Origin: Pseudomonas sp. G2-4 | GTDB taxonomy: Bacteria; Pseudomonadota; Gammaproteobacteria; Pseudomonadales; Pseudomonadaceae | NCBI RefSeq assembly: GCF_030064125.1 | Contig: NZ_CP125957.1 | Coordinates: 2,728,001 to 2,792,000, forward strand | DNA: 64,000 nt | Direction: 5' to 3' | Shown here: positions 1-8,074 of the stretch, piece by piece | Layout: each line of letters opens with the position of its first letter | How positions within the stretch are numbered: position 1 is the stretch's first letter | Notes under the pieces: generated by a model | The model's input: only the letters and a program-made list of their open reading frames with translations | Database searches by the model: none | Told to the model about the DNA's origin: nothing | Program-made: the position numbers and the translations under genes

Positions 1-3000
1 GTGATCAATCAGGTCGCGGATTTCCGCGGTGATTTTCAGCTGCTCGCCTGCCACATTGATCTGGCCTAGCGATACCGGGCGGATGCCCAACTGCATGGCG
101 ACTTCGGCCAAACCCTGGAAGGCGACGTAGGGCAGGAACAGGCGGTTCACGCCTTGCGCGCAGATGAATTTCAACAACCGGATGAAGTCATAGCGCAGGC
201 CCTCATCGATCATCACCAGCTCGGCACCGCAAGACAGGGTCGAGAAAATCTCCTGGAACGACACGTCGAACGAAATGGGCGAATATTGCAGCGTTTTCAG
301 CGCATCCGGGCAGACATCTTGTGCCTGCTGGCGGTTCTGCCAGAGGATCATGTTGGTCAATGCCCGGTGCGGCATGGCCACGCCTTTGGGGCGGCCCGTC
401 GAGCCGGACGTATAGAGCAGATAGGCGTTATCGTCAGCCACGATGTCTGCGGCGATAGAGGCAACCTGCGCGTGACAGTGCTCAAGGTTGTCGTCGAAAT
501 CGCCGACCACGCTGTCCCAGTGACGCCTGTCGGCCTGGCCCGCCAGGGTCATCGCCAGGTGCGCAGACGCATCGGCGAACAGCACCAGGCGTGGTTGCGA
601 GTCTTCGAGAATCAGCTCGATGCGCTCATTCGGGTAGCTCAGGTCAATCGGTACATAGGCGGCGCCGGCCTGTACGACACCGAGCAAGGCAATGATCAGG
701 TCGGGCGAGCGGGGCATCATGATCGCGACCCGATCGCCCTGGCCGATACCCTGCTGGTGCAGCCAGGTCACCAGTTGTGCGCTGGCATCCCGCAGTTGGC
801 GGTATGAAAGGCGGGTCTGGTCAAGACTCACGGCGGTCTGCTGGTCATGGCGCGCGAAGCTGTCCAGCAACAAGGCCGACAGATTGTCATGGGGCAATGC
901 CATGGCTGATCCTGGCGCGGTTCGTTCGAAGCGCGGCAGCCATGCCGGTATGCTGGGTTTGGCGTGGGGGGCGGCGATCATCAGTTCCAGCGTGCGCAAC
1001 AGGTAATCGGCATAGGCTTCAACCTGGCTGGTGGCAACTCGCGCCGTGCAGTAGTCCATCTTCAACATCAGCGAACCATTGCCAGGGTGACGGCCCAGCG
1101 TGGTCAGCAAGTCATAGTTGCTGGCTTCCGTGGTTTCCCAGTCCGTGAGGATTTCCTCTCCCTTTGCCAGCATGTCCTTGAGGACATAAAAATCGACGTA
1201 ATTGAATACCACGTTCAAGGCGACGTCGGTTTCGCGATGAATCAATGCGAACGGATAACGCCGATGGGCGAACACCTGTTGTTCCTGGGCAATCACCGCC
1301 TGGATGACCGCAAGCCAATCCTGGCCGAGGGTGCTGAAGCGCATGGGGAGGGTATTGAGGAACAAGCCCAGGACCGAGGCAGCATCCTCGAACTCTGGCC
1401 GCCCATGGCTGATCACACCACACAGCACTTCCTTTTGATTGGACATGACGGCTTGGGCGAAACCGTGGGCCGTCAGCAAGACCGCGCGCAACGGCAGGTC
1501 CTGGGCCAGGCAGAACGCTTCGAGTCGGGCCAGGTCCGCTGCGGGCATTTCACGGTAGGCCGAACGGTGGGGCGTCGAGTCCGGGGCAACCGCATGGATC
1601 CAGCTGGTCATGGCGGCGGCGGGTGCGTCGCGCAGGTAGTCGCTCCAGAACTGGCGATGCTCATCCGTTGCCATCGCTTCCTGCTCCAGGATCACGAAAT
1701 CGGCTGGCGTGGTGGTCAGGGCGGGCAGTGCCGGGGGTTCAGGCGCCGAGGTGTAGAGCGTGATCAGGTCGCGCATCAAGGTCGCGACACTCCAGCCGTC
1801 GAGGATCGCATGGTGAAAACTGAACACCAGGTCGATTTCATCCTGCGCGACGAATACGCCGAACTGATACAGCGGCGCCCGCTGCCAGTCTTCGCGGTAA
1901 CGCTTGCGTTCCTCCACATAGCTGCCAATGGCCTCGGCCCGTGCAGCGGGGCTCAGAGAGAGGACATCGATGACCTGCACGGGTGGCTCGACCGTCGAGT
2001 GTACGCGGGCCATGGGCACTTCGGCGTGGCCAATATCGAACGACATGCGCAAGGCCGGGTGACGCCGGATCAACGCGGCACAGGCCCGCTCCCAGGCCGC
2101 CGCATCCCAACGCAGGCGCAGGCGGTAGCGGAAGATGTCGTGATAGATCGCCGAGTCCGGGTGCATCATCGAGTGATAGATCATGCCGACTTGCAGTTGC
2201 GACGCGGCAAACACGTCATCGTACAAACCTTCGCTGGCCTGGCGGATCGCTTGCGGCACCTGGGCAAAAGGCGCCACGTGGGCCAAGGGTTGCAGGCCTG
2301 TCGAAGATGCTTCTTGCGTCTGTAGGAGTTGGGCCAACTGAGCGATGGTGGGGTGCTGGTAAATCTGCGCCAGCGTCAGCGCGATGCCTTGTTCACGCGC
2401 CTTGATCTGCAAGTGAATGACCTTCAAGGAGTCGCCGCCCAACGTGAAGTAGTTGTCGTGGACACCGGGTGCAGGTCGGTTCAGGTTGTCCCCCCAGAGG
2501 TCGGCCAATGCCTGCTCCAGCGGCGTGCGTGGCGCTGTCGTCTCGGCACTGCCCAAGGCTTGCGGCTCGGGCAAGGCCTTGCGGTCCAACTTGCCGTTTA
2601 CACTCAACGGCAATTGCTCAAGCTGAATCAGGTGCCGGGGCACCATGTAGTCGGGAACCTGCTGGCGCAAGGCGTCTTGCAGTTCTTGCGGTGACAGCAC
2701 GCAACCGGGGTCGCTGACCAGATAGGCGCTGAGGTACGCATTACCGTCGTGTTCCTGGCGAGCGATCACAACCACGTCTTTGACACCCTCGCAAGCGAGC
2801 AGGTGGGCTTCGATTTCGCCGAGTTCGATGCGCAGGCCGCGGATCTTCACCTGGAAATCGTTGCGTCCGAGGTATTCGATGCTGCCGTCGGGCAACCAAC
2901 GCCCCAGGTCACCGGTCTTGTACAGGCGGGCCTGGGGCGCGCTCTGGAACGGGTCACGGATAAAGCGTTCGGCCGTCAGTTCGGGACGGTTCAAATAACC

Positions 3001-5478
3001 TCGCGCAACACCCAGGCCACCGATGTGAAGCTCGCCCGCGACACCGGGCGGCAGCAACTGCAGGTTCGCATCGAGGACATGCATCTGGATGTTCGCGATG
3101 GGTTGGCCGATCGGCACGATGCCTTCATGCACGTGGGGCCGGCAACGCCAGGCCGTTACGTCGATGGCCGCTTCGGTGGGGCCGTAGAGGTTGTGCAACT
3201 GCACCGCCGGCAAACGTTCGAAGAAGCGCTTCTGCAAGGCGTAGGGCAAGGCTTCGCCACTGCACAGGACCTGCTTCAGGTCGGGCAAGCGCTGTGGCTC
3301 GACCTGGTCGAGGAAGATCTGCAACATCGACGGCACGAAGTGCAACAGCGTGATGCCGGCGCTCGCCATGATGTCCATCAAGTAGCCAGGGTCCTTGTGC
3401 CCGTCGGGGGCGGCGACGACCAGTTGCGCGCCGCTGAGCAAGGGCAGGAAAAACTCCCAGACGGACACATCGAAACTGAACGGGGTTTTCTGCAAGACAC
3501 GGCTGTGCTCATCGACCCCGTAGGCATCGCGGGCCCAGAGCAATCGATTCACGACCCCGTCATGCTGGTTCATGACGCCTTTAGGCAGGCCCGTGGAGCC
3601 AGAGGTGTAGATCACATAGGCCAGGTGTTGCGGCGTCAAGCCCAGTGCGGCGGCGTCCGGGTTGTGCTCCGGTTGCCGGGACAGGCGTTCAGGGTCGGTG
3701 TCCAGGCACAACACGGGCATCGCCACGGTGGGCAGGTTCGTCAATAGCCCACGGGTGGTGATCAGGACGCCCGGCGCGCTGTCGTTCAGCATATGGCTCA
3801 AACGGTCGGTCGGATAACCCGGGTCCAGCGGCACGTAGGCGGCGCCTGCCTTGAGAATGCCCAGCAGGCCCACGACCATCTCCAGGCTGCGCTCCACGCA
3901 GATGGCGACTCGGGCGTCCGGACCAAGACCTGCTTCCAGCAGGGCGTGGGCCAGGCGGTTGGCTTGGCGGTTCAGTTGGTCATAGGTCAGCGACTGACCC
4001 TCGAAGCGCACCGCGATTGCATGAGGGCAAGCGACGACCTGGGCCTCGATCAATTGATGGAGCAACACATCCCTGGGGTAGTCGACGGCGGTGCGATTCC
4101 ATTCACGCAGCACCTGGCGTTCAGTGGGAGGCATCAGGTCCAGGGTATTGACCGGCGCATCGAAATCAGCGGCCACCTGCTCCAGGATATTCGTGAAGCG
4201 CTGTTGCAACGCCTCGATCTGTGGGGCTTCGAAATAGGCTTCGTTGTAGATGAAATGCATCCACACATCGTCGTCCAGCGCGGCTTCGCGAATGTGCATC
4301 GCCAGCGGCATCTGTTCGTAGCCGTTGCTGAGTTTGACGGGCTGGGCGAGCGCGGGTCCGTACCAGGTGTCCTGGTCCTGTTCGTAGGACACCACCACGT
4401 CGAACAACTGGCGTCGGCCCTGGTTCTGCAAGCCAAGCTCGCGGTTCAGTTCGCTCAACGGAAAGCGTTGGTACCGGTAGTCCTGCTTGAGCGTCAGGGC
4501 AATCTTGCCGGCCAGTTCGCTGAAGCGCAGGTCGGTGCCCAGGCTCAGACGTACCGGACTCATGCCGACGAATAAACCGACCGTGGCTTTGTGTGCAGCA
4601 TTGGCGCGGTTGAGGATGGGCAGGCCGATCACGATCTCGTCGCGTTGCTCGACGCGCGCGAAGTAGCTGTACAGCACCGCCAGCATGACGTGGAAAACCG
4701 TGGCCTGGCCGGACGCTTTCGCCTGTTCGCCGAGGCGATTGTAAAGTGCCCGCGGTAGGCGCCAGGCATGGTTCTGGCTGGGCGCCAGGCCCTGTCCGAA
4801 TCGACCCAGATAACGGGGCGCCAGCAGGGGCTCGGGCAAGGTGCGATATTTATCCAGCCAATACTGGCGTTGGCGCTGGAAGGCGGCCGAGTCTTTGACG
4901 GTGTCTTGCTGCTCGATATAGGTTCGATAGGTCGGCGCCGTGACCTCGTTTTCCGTCTGGTCATGCAGGGCGGTATAGGCCTGGCTGATGGCCCGGCCGA
5001 TCATGGCGAAGGACCAGCCATCGATGATCAGGTGGTGGCCATTGACGAAAAAGTAGTAGAGATCTTCCCGGACCTTGAGCAGGTCCGCGCGCAACAGCAA
5101 TCCGTCGTCGAAGGAAAACGCGGTTTGCAGGTTTTCCTGCAGCAAGGCCAGTGCGCTGGCCTCCGGATCCCCATGCCCGGAGACGTCATGCACGTTCAGT
5201 GGAACGCTGACCGTGCCCAGGAACCGTTGCCGTGGCAAAGGATGTTCGGCTGAGCCTGGGACCAGTTGGATACGCAAGGCATCGTGGCGGTTGACGACTT
5301 GATCGATGGCCATTTGCATCAATGAGGCGTCGACCGCGCCATTGATACGCGCGTAGCCGCCGATGTTGTACAACGGACTGTCGCCATGCAGCACCTGGTC
5401 CAGCCAGATATCCAGTTGCGGGGCGGCGAGGGGATAAAGCAGGTGCTCTGCACCCGAGGCGGGCATGGTCTGAGTCAT
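1..5478 (-). CDS. braB: Ser-Pro nonribosomal peptide synthetase, BraB-like (partial)
   Basis: Cytoplasmic NRPS, open to the left edge (1826 codons seen, C-terminus missing). Domains by residue: C (~10-450, HHLIIDG near 150), A (~465-965, [12 protein letters not shown] near 622), T (~985-1055, LGGDSL), an unusual C (~1085-1510, HHAILDG near 1224), A (~1540 to the edge). The first A signature reads DVWHLSLID, the classic Ser code; the second begins D-V-Q-F-N-A, closest to Pro codes. Ser-Pro order directly after a glycosyltransferase gene fits brabantamide (SB-253514), where BraB builds an acyl-Ser-Pro precursor, BraC (a Baeyer-Villiger monooxygenase) makes the cyclocarbamate and BraA adds a sugar. 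The expected TE and braC would lie beyond the edge. The start is the ATG at 5478, preceded by GGAGA with 6 nt spacing and 106 nt after the glycosyltransferase stop. Family assignment is from memory of the pathway; the Ser-Pro reading is from sequence. Confidence 0.85.
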   Translation of the reverse strand, partial: MTQTMPASGAEHLLYPLAAPQLDIWLDQVLHGDSPLYNIGGYARINGAVDASLMQMAIDQVVNRHDALRIQLVPGSAEHPLPRQRFLGTVSVPLNVHDVSGHGDPEASALALLQENLQTAFSFDDGLLLRADLLKVREDLYYFFVNGHHLIIDGWSFAMIGRAISQAYTALHDQTENEVTAPTYRTYIEQQDTVKDSAAFQRQRQYWLDKYRTLPEPLLAPRYLGRFGQGLAPSQNHAWRLPRALYNRLGEQAKASGQATVFHVMLAVLYSYFARVEQRDEIVIGLPILNRANAAHKATVGLFVGMSPVRLSLGTDLRFSELAGKIALTLKQDYRYQRFPLSELNRELGLQNQGRRQLFDVVVSYEQDQDTWYGPALAQPVKLSNGYEQMPLAMHIREAALDDDVWMHFIYNEAYFEAPQIEALQQRFTNILEQVAADFDAPVNTLDLMPPTERQVLREWNRTAVDYPRDVLLHQLIEAQVVACPHAIAVRFEGQSLTYDQLNRQANRLAHALLEAGLGPDARVAICVERSLEMVVGLLGILKAGAAYVPLDPGYPTDRLSHMLNDSAPGVLITTRGLLTNLPTVAMPVLCLDTDPERLSRQPEHNPDAAALGLTPQHLAYVIYTSGSTGLPKGVMNQHDGVVNRLLWARDAYGVDEHSRVLQKTPFSFDVSVWEFFLPLLSGAQLVVAAPDGHKDPGYLMDIMASAGITLLHFVPSMLQIFLDQVEPQRLPDLKQVLCSGEALPYALQKRFFERLPAVQLHNLYGPTEAAIDVTAWRCRPHVHEGIVPIGQPIANIQMHVLDANLQLLPPGVAGELHIGGLGVARGYLNRPELTAERFIRDPFQSAPQARLYKTGDLGRWLPDGSIEYLGRNDFQVKIRGLRIELGEIEAHLLACEGVKDVVVIARQEHDGNAYLSAYLVSDPGCVLSPQELQDALRQQVPDYMVPRHLIQLEQLPLSVNGKLDRKALPEPQALGSAETTAPRTPLEQALADLWGDNLNRPAPGVHDNYFTLGGDSLKVIHLQIKAREQGIALTLAQIYQHPTIAQLAQLLQTQEASSTGLQPLAHVAPFAQVPQAIRQASEGLYDDVFAASQLQVGMIYHSMMHPDSAIYHDIFRYRLRLRWDAAAWERACAALIRRHPALRMSFDIGHAEVPMARVHSTVEPPVQVIDVLSLSPAARAEAIGSYVEERKRYREDWQRAPLYQFGVFVAQDEIDLVFSFHHAILDGWSVATLMRDLITLYTSAPEPPALPALTTTPADFVILEQEAMATDEHRQFWSDYLRDAPAAAMTSWIHAVAPDSTPHRSAYREMPAADLARLEAFCLAQDLPLRAVLLTAHGFAQAVMSNQKEVLCGVISHGRPEFEDAASVLGLFLNTLPMRFSTLGQDWLAVIQAVIAQEQQVFAHRRYPFALIHRETDVALNVVFNYVDFYVLKDMLAKGEEILTDWETTEASNYDLLTTLGRHPGNGSLMLKMDYCTARVATSQVEAYADYLLRTLELMIAAPHAKPSIPAWLPRFERTAPGSAMALPHDNLSALLLDSFARHDQQTAVSLDQTRLSYRQLRDASAQLVTWLHQQGIGQGDRVAIMMPRSPDLIIALLGVVQAGAAYVPIDLSYPNERIELILEDSQPRLVLFADASAHLAMTLAGQADRRHWDSVVGDFDDNLEHCHAQVASIAADIVADDNAYLLYTSGSTGRPKGVAMPHRALTNMILWQNRQQAQDVCPDALKTLQYSPISFDVSFQEIFSTLSCGAELVMIDEGLRYDFIRLLKFICAQGVNRLFLPYVAFQGLAEVAMQLGIRPVSLGQINVAGEQLKITAEIRDLIDH

Positions 5479-5584
5479 GGTGTTCTCCGTGGGCCGATCC
5501 GATGGCCCGATGAAACGAATGAAAAAGAGGAATGCCTGAAACCGGGCCATCGGCAGCGCACAGTCAATCACCGTCAATCCGTGA

Positions 5585-6850
5585 TTACGCTACGCGGTAC
5601 ACATCAGCGCGGGCGGCGAGTGCCTCGACTTGCAGCGCCGCCGCTTCGCGGGCGCTGTCACCACTGGGCATCAGCTTGCGGTAGCGGTCACAACGGGCGC
5701 GTACCTCGGCACTGTTCAACACCGTGTCCAAGGCTGCGGCCAGCGACTCCGCGGAGGCCGGAGTGAGCACTTGCAAGCCGCACCCCAAGCGCTCCATTCG
5801 CGCCGCATTGTCGAAATGATCGTGGGCAAACGGCGTAGTGACCTGGGGAACTCCGGCGGCGAAGGCCAGGGCCGTTGTGCCGACGCCTCCGTGATGCACC
5901 AGTGCCGCGGTATGGGGCAGGATGCGGCTCATGGGGACGTAGCGCCTGACCAGGATCGTGCCGTCGCTGGACAACGATGGGTCTACCGGCTGACTCGTCA
6001 GGAACACCCCGCGGCGGCCTGTCAACTTAAGCGCTTGCGCCGCAGCAGCGAAATACTGCTTGGCATCCACCGTGGTCGAACCCGGGGTAAACACCACCGG
6101 TGGCGCCTCGTTCAAGAAGTCCTCCAGTTCGGCGTCGGGTTCCTCGAAGCCGGATTCATCGAATAGCGGGAACCCGGTCAGTACCGTCTGGGCGGGCCAG
6201 TCCTGTTGGATCGGGGCGAACCAATCGGCAAACAATCCCAATACCCGATCGGGCGAGGAAATCCACTGGCTGATGATGCGTTTGACCGGAGGCAGGCCCA
6301 GTTCGCGGCGAAAACCGTTGAGCTCCGGCTTCATGAGCCGATCCAGGAAGGCATGCTCGATGACACTCAGCAGCAGGCGCCTCACGGGATACGGGACAAA
6401 GGCCGGCAGGTTCGCGCCAGGAGGATGGGTGGGACGCGCGAGGGGCGACCAGATGGCGAACGGTGTAACCTGCCCGGTGATCAGCGGAATGCCGTGTTTT
6501 TCTTGCAGCAGGCGGGCGGAAAACGCCCACAATGAACCGAGCATGACGGTGTCGTCATCGCACGCTTGCTCCAGGAGCCGATACTGGTCGCGCAAGGTAC
6601 CGCCGACGGTTTTCCATAGGGTGGGCAGTGCCGTTCGTGGATGCCACAACGCCGGGTCGGCCATGACCGCTTGATATTCCTCGCGGGTACCCAATGGCAG
6701 GAACTTGAAACCGCAGCGCTCGATCACCGGCGCAAACGCCGCGCTGGCGCAGAATGTTATCCGATGGCCACGTGCTGCGAGCGTGCGACCGATCCCGACA
6801 AATGGATGAACGTCACCGGCTGAGCCGATGGCCGTAATGATCACATGCAT
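5585..6850 (-). CDS. braA: MGT/UGT-family glycosyltransferase, BraA-like
   Basis: GT1-family (RhlB/MGT-like) glycosyltransferase of 421 aa. The N-terminus has the Rossmann opening GSAGDVHPF used for acceptor-side packing. The C-terminal donor-binding motif is HHGGVGTT, about residue 320, followed by GVPQVTTPFAHDHFDNA, typical of nucleotide-sugar GTs of antibiotics and rhamnolipids. In brabantamide biosynthesis BraA attaches rhamnose to the 3-hydroxy fatty acyl chain; the same job is inferred here because the next gene downstream is a Ser-Pro NRPS. The chosen start is the ATG at 6850 (MHVIITAIGSAGD) with AGGGAG 4 nt upstream. A longer in-frame ORF from 7057 would add 69 residues unlike any GT N-terminus and would cover the regulatory dyad, so it was not used. 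The cluster is transcribed leftwards, probably as braA-braB-(braC). Confidence 0.85.
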   Translation of the reverse strand: MHVIITAIGSAGDVHPFVGIGRTLAARGHRITFCASAAFAPVIERCGFKFLPLGTREEYQAVMADPALWHPRTALPTLWKTVGGTLRDQYRLLEQACDDDTVMLGSLWAFSARLLQEKHGIPLITGQVTPFAIWSPLARPTHPPGANLPAFVPYPVRRLLLSVIEHAFLDRLMKPELNGFRRELGLPPVKRIISQWISSPDRVLGLFADWFAPIQQDWPAQTVLTGFPLFDESGFEEPDAELEDFLNEAPPVVFTPGSTTVDAKQYFAAAAQALKLTGRRGVFLTSQPVDPSLSSDGTILVRRYVPMSRILPHTAALVHHGGVGTTALAFAAGVPQVTTPFAHDHFDNAARMERLGCGLQVLTPASAESLAAALDTVLNSAEVRARCDRYRKLMPSGDSAREAAALQVEALAARADVYRVA

Positions 6851-6983
6851 AAAACTCCCTCTAGAGTGATCGTGCGATGAGTGACAGCCCTGATCGGCGA
6901 CGATCAGGTATCGCCTGTGGAATCCGATCCACAAAAACGATTCAGCTTGAGGGGGTATTAGGCGTTTCCAGGTAGGAAAAGTC

Positions 6984-7003
6984 TGTAGCGGAAAACGGGG
7001 ACA
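6984..7003 (-). promoter_or_regulatory. syr-syp-box-like dyad upstream of braA
   Basis: The plus strand reads TGTAGCGGAAAACGGGGACA; on the braA strand this is TGTCCCC-N6-CGCTACA. The recalled P. syringae syr-syp box is TGtCccg-N6-cggGaCA, bound by LuxR-type SyrF/SalA. Length is exact at 20 bp and one outer half-site base differs (TACA for GACA). It lies 133 nt upstream of the braA ATG; the box of the 5388-aa synthetase lies 135 nt from its ATG. The remaining leader (6851-6983) shows no gene. Confidence 0.6.
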
Positions 7004-7049
7004 TTCTGGTCCGCAGATCAGGTTGGGTGTCGAGTCCAGAGATTGGGAG

Positions 7050-8066
7050 CCCCCCAATCCCCTGTGGGAGCGAGCCTGCTCGCGATAGCGGTGGGTCAGC
7101 TTGCATCGATGTTGAATGTCCCTCCGTCATCGCGAGCAAGCTCGCTCCCACATTTGTTCCGGGGTGTTCATAGCAGTCGTGTCCCCCCCAATCCCCTGTG
7201 GGAGCGAGCCTGCTCGCGAAAGCGGTGGGTCAGCTTGCATCGATGCTGAATGTACCGCCGCCTTCGCGAGCAGGCTCGCTCCCACATTTGTTCCGGGGTG
7301 TTCATAGCAGTCGTGTCCCCCCAATCCCCTGTGGGAGCGAGCTTGCTCGCGAAAGCGGTGGGTCAGCTTGCATCGATGTTGAATGTCCCTCCGTCATCGC
7401 GAGCAAGCTCGCTCCCACATTTGTTCCGGGGTGTTCATAGCAGTCGTGTCCCCGCCAATCCTCTGTGGGAGCGAGCTTGCTCGCGATAGCGGTGGGTCAG
7501 CTTGCATCGATGTTGAATGTACCGCCGCCTTCGCGAGCAGGCTCGCTCCCACATTTGTTCCGGGGTGTTCATAGCAGTCGTGTCCCCCCAATCCCCTGTG
7601 GGAGCGAGCTTGCTCGCGAAAGCGGTGGGTCAGCTTGCATCGATGCTGAATGTACCGCCGCCTTCGCGAGCAGGCTCGCTCCCACATTTGTTCCGGGGCG
7701 TTCATAGCAGTCGTGTCCCCCCCCCAATCCCCTGTGGGAGCAAGCCTGCTCGCGATAGCGGTGGGTCAGCTGGCATCGATGTTGAATGTCCCGCCGTCAT
7801 CGCGAGCAAGCTCGCTCCCACATTTGTTCCGGGGTGTTCATAGCAGTCGTGTCCCCGCCAATCCTCTGTGGGAGCGAGCTTGCTCGCGAAAGCGGTGGGT
7901 CAGCTTGCATCGATGTTGAATGTACCGCCGCCTTCGCGAGCAGGCTCGCTCCCACATTTGTTCCGGGGCGTTCATAGCAGTCGTGTCCCCCCCAATCCTC
8001 TGTGGGAGCGAGCTTGCTCGCGATGGCGGTCGTGACTGTGCGACTGCCTTCGCAAGCAAGCCCCGC
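7050..8066. repeat. Tandem array of REP doublets (REPIN/BIME-like), ~134-bp period
   Basis: Eight head REP copies (TGTGGGAGCGAGC then C or T, then TGCTCGCGA) start at 7063, 7197, 7330, 7464, 7597, 7733, 7867 and 8001, giving spacings of 133-136 bp. Copies 1-7 are each followed about 50 bp later by the inverted REP, and a conserved linker (TTTGTTCCGGGGTGTTCATAG and on) joins the units. The eighth copy has a degenerate inverse near 8050. Each doublet can fold into a long hairpin. The array fills the space between the 3' end of the 4529-aa synthetase and the braA leader. No gene is seen here; short ORFs in it are repeat translations. Confidence 0.95.
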
Positions 8067-8074
8067 ACATTGTT

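Noticed and set aside
964..2325. 453-aa plus-strand ORF
   Set aside because: It is antisense to the second C domain and T domain of the braB-like gene; no domain is visible.
5584..5585. Intrinsic terminator after braA (AATCAC/GTGATT pairing near 5566-5586)
   Set aside because: The stem is only 6 bp with no T-run, and the downstream braB-like gene is most likely co-transcribed.
6851..7057. Longer glycosyltransferase start at 7057
   Set aside because: The added 69 residues have no GT1 features, and the ATG at 6850 opens with the canonical MHVIITAIGSAGD.
7050..8066. Possible CRISPR array
   Set aside because: Repeats are palindromic REP pairs in alternating orientation with a conserved linker; there are no unique 30-40-bp spacers and no cas genes.
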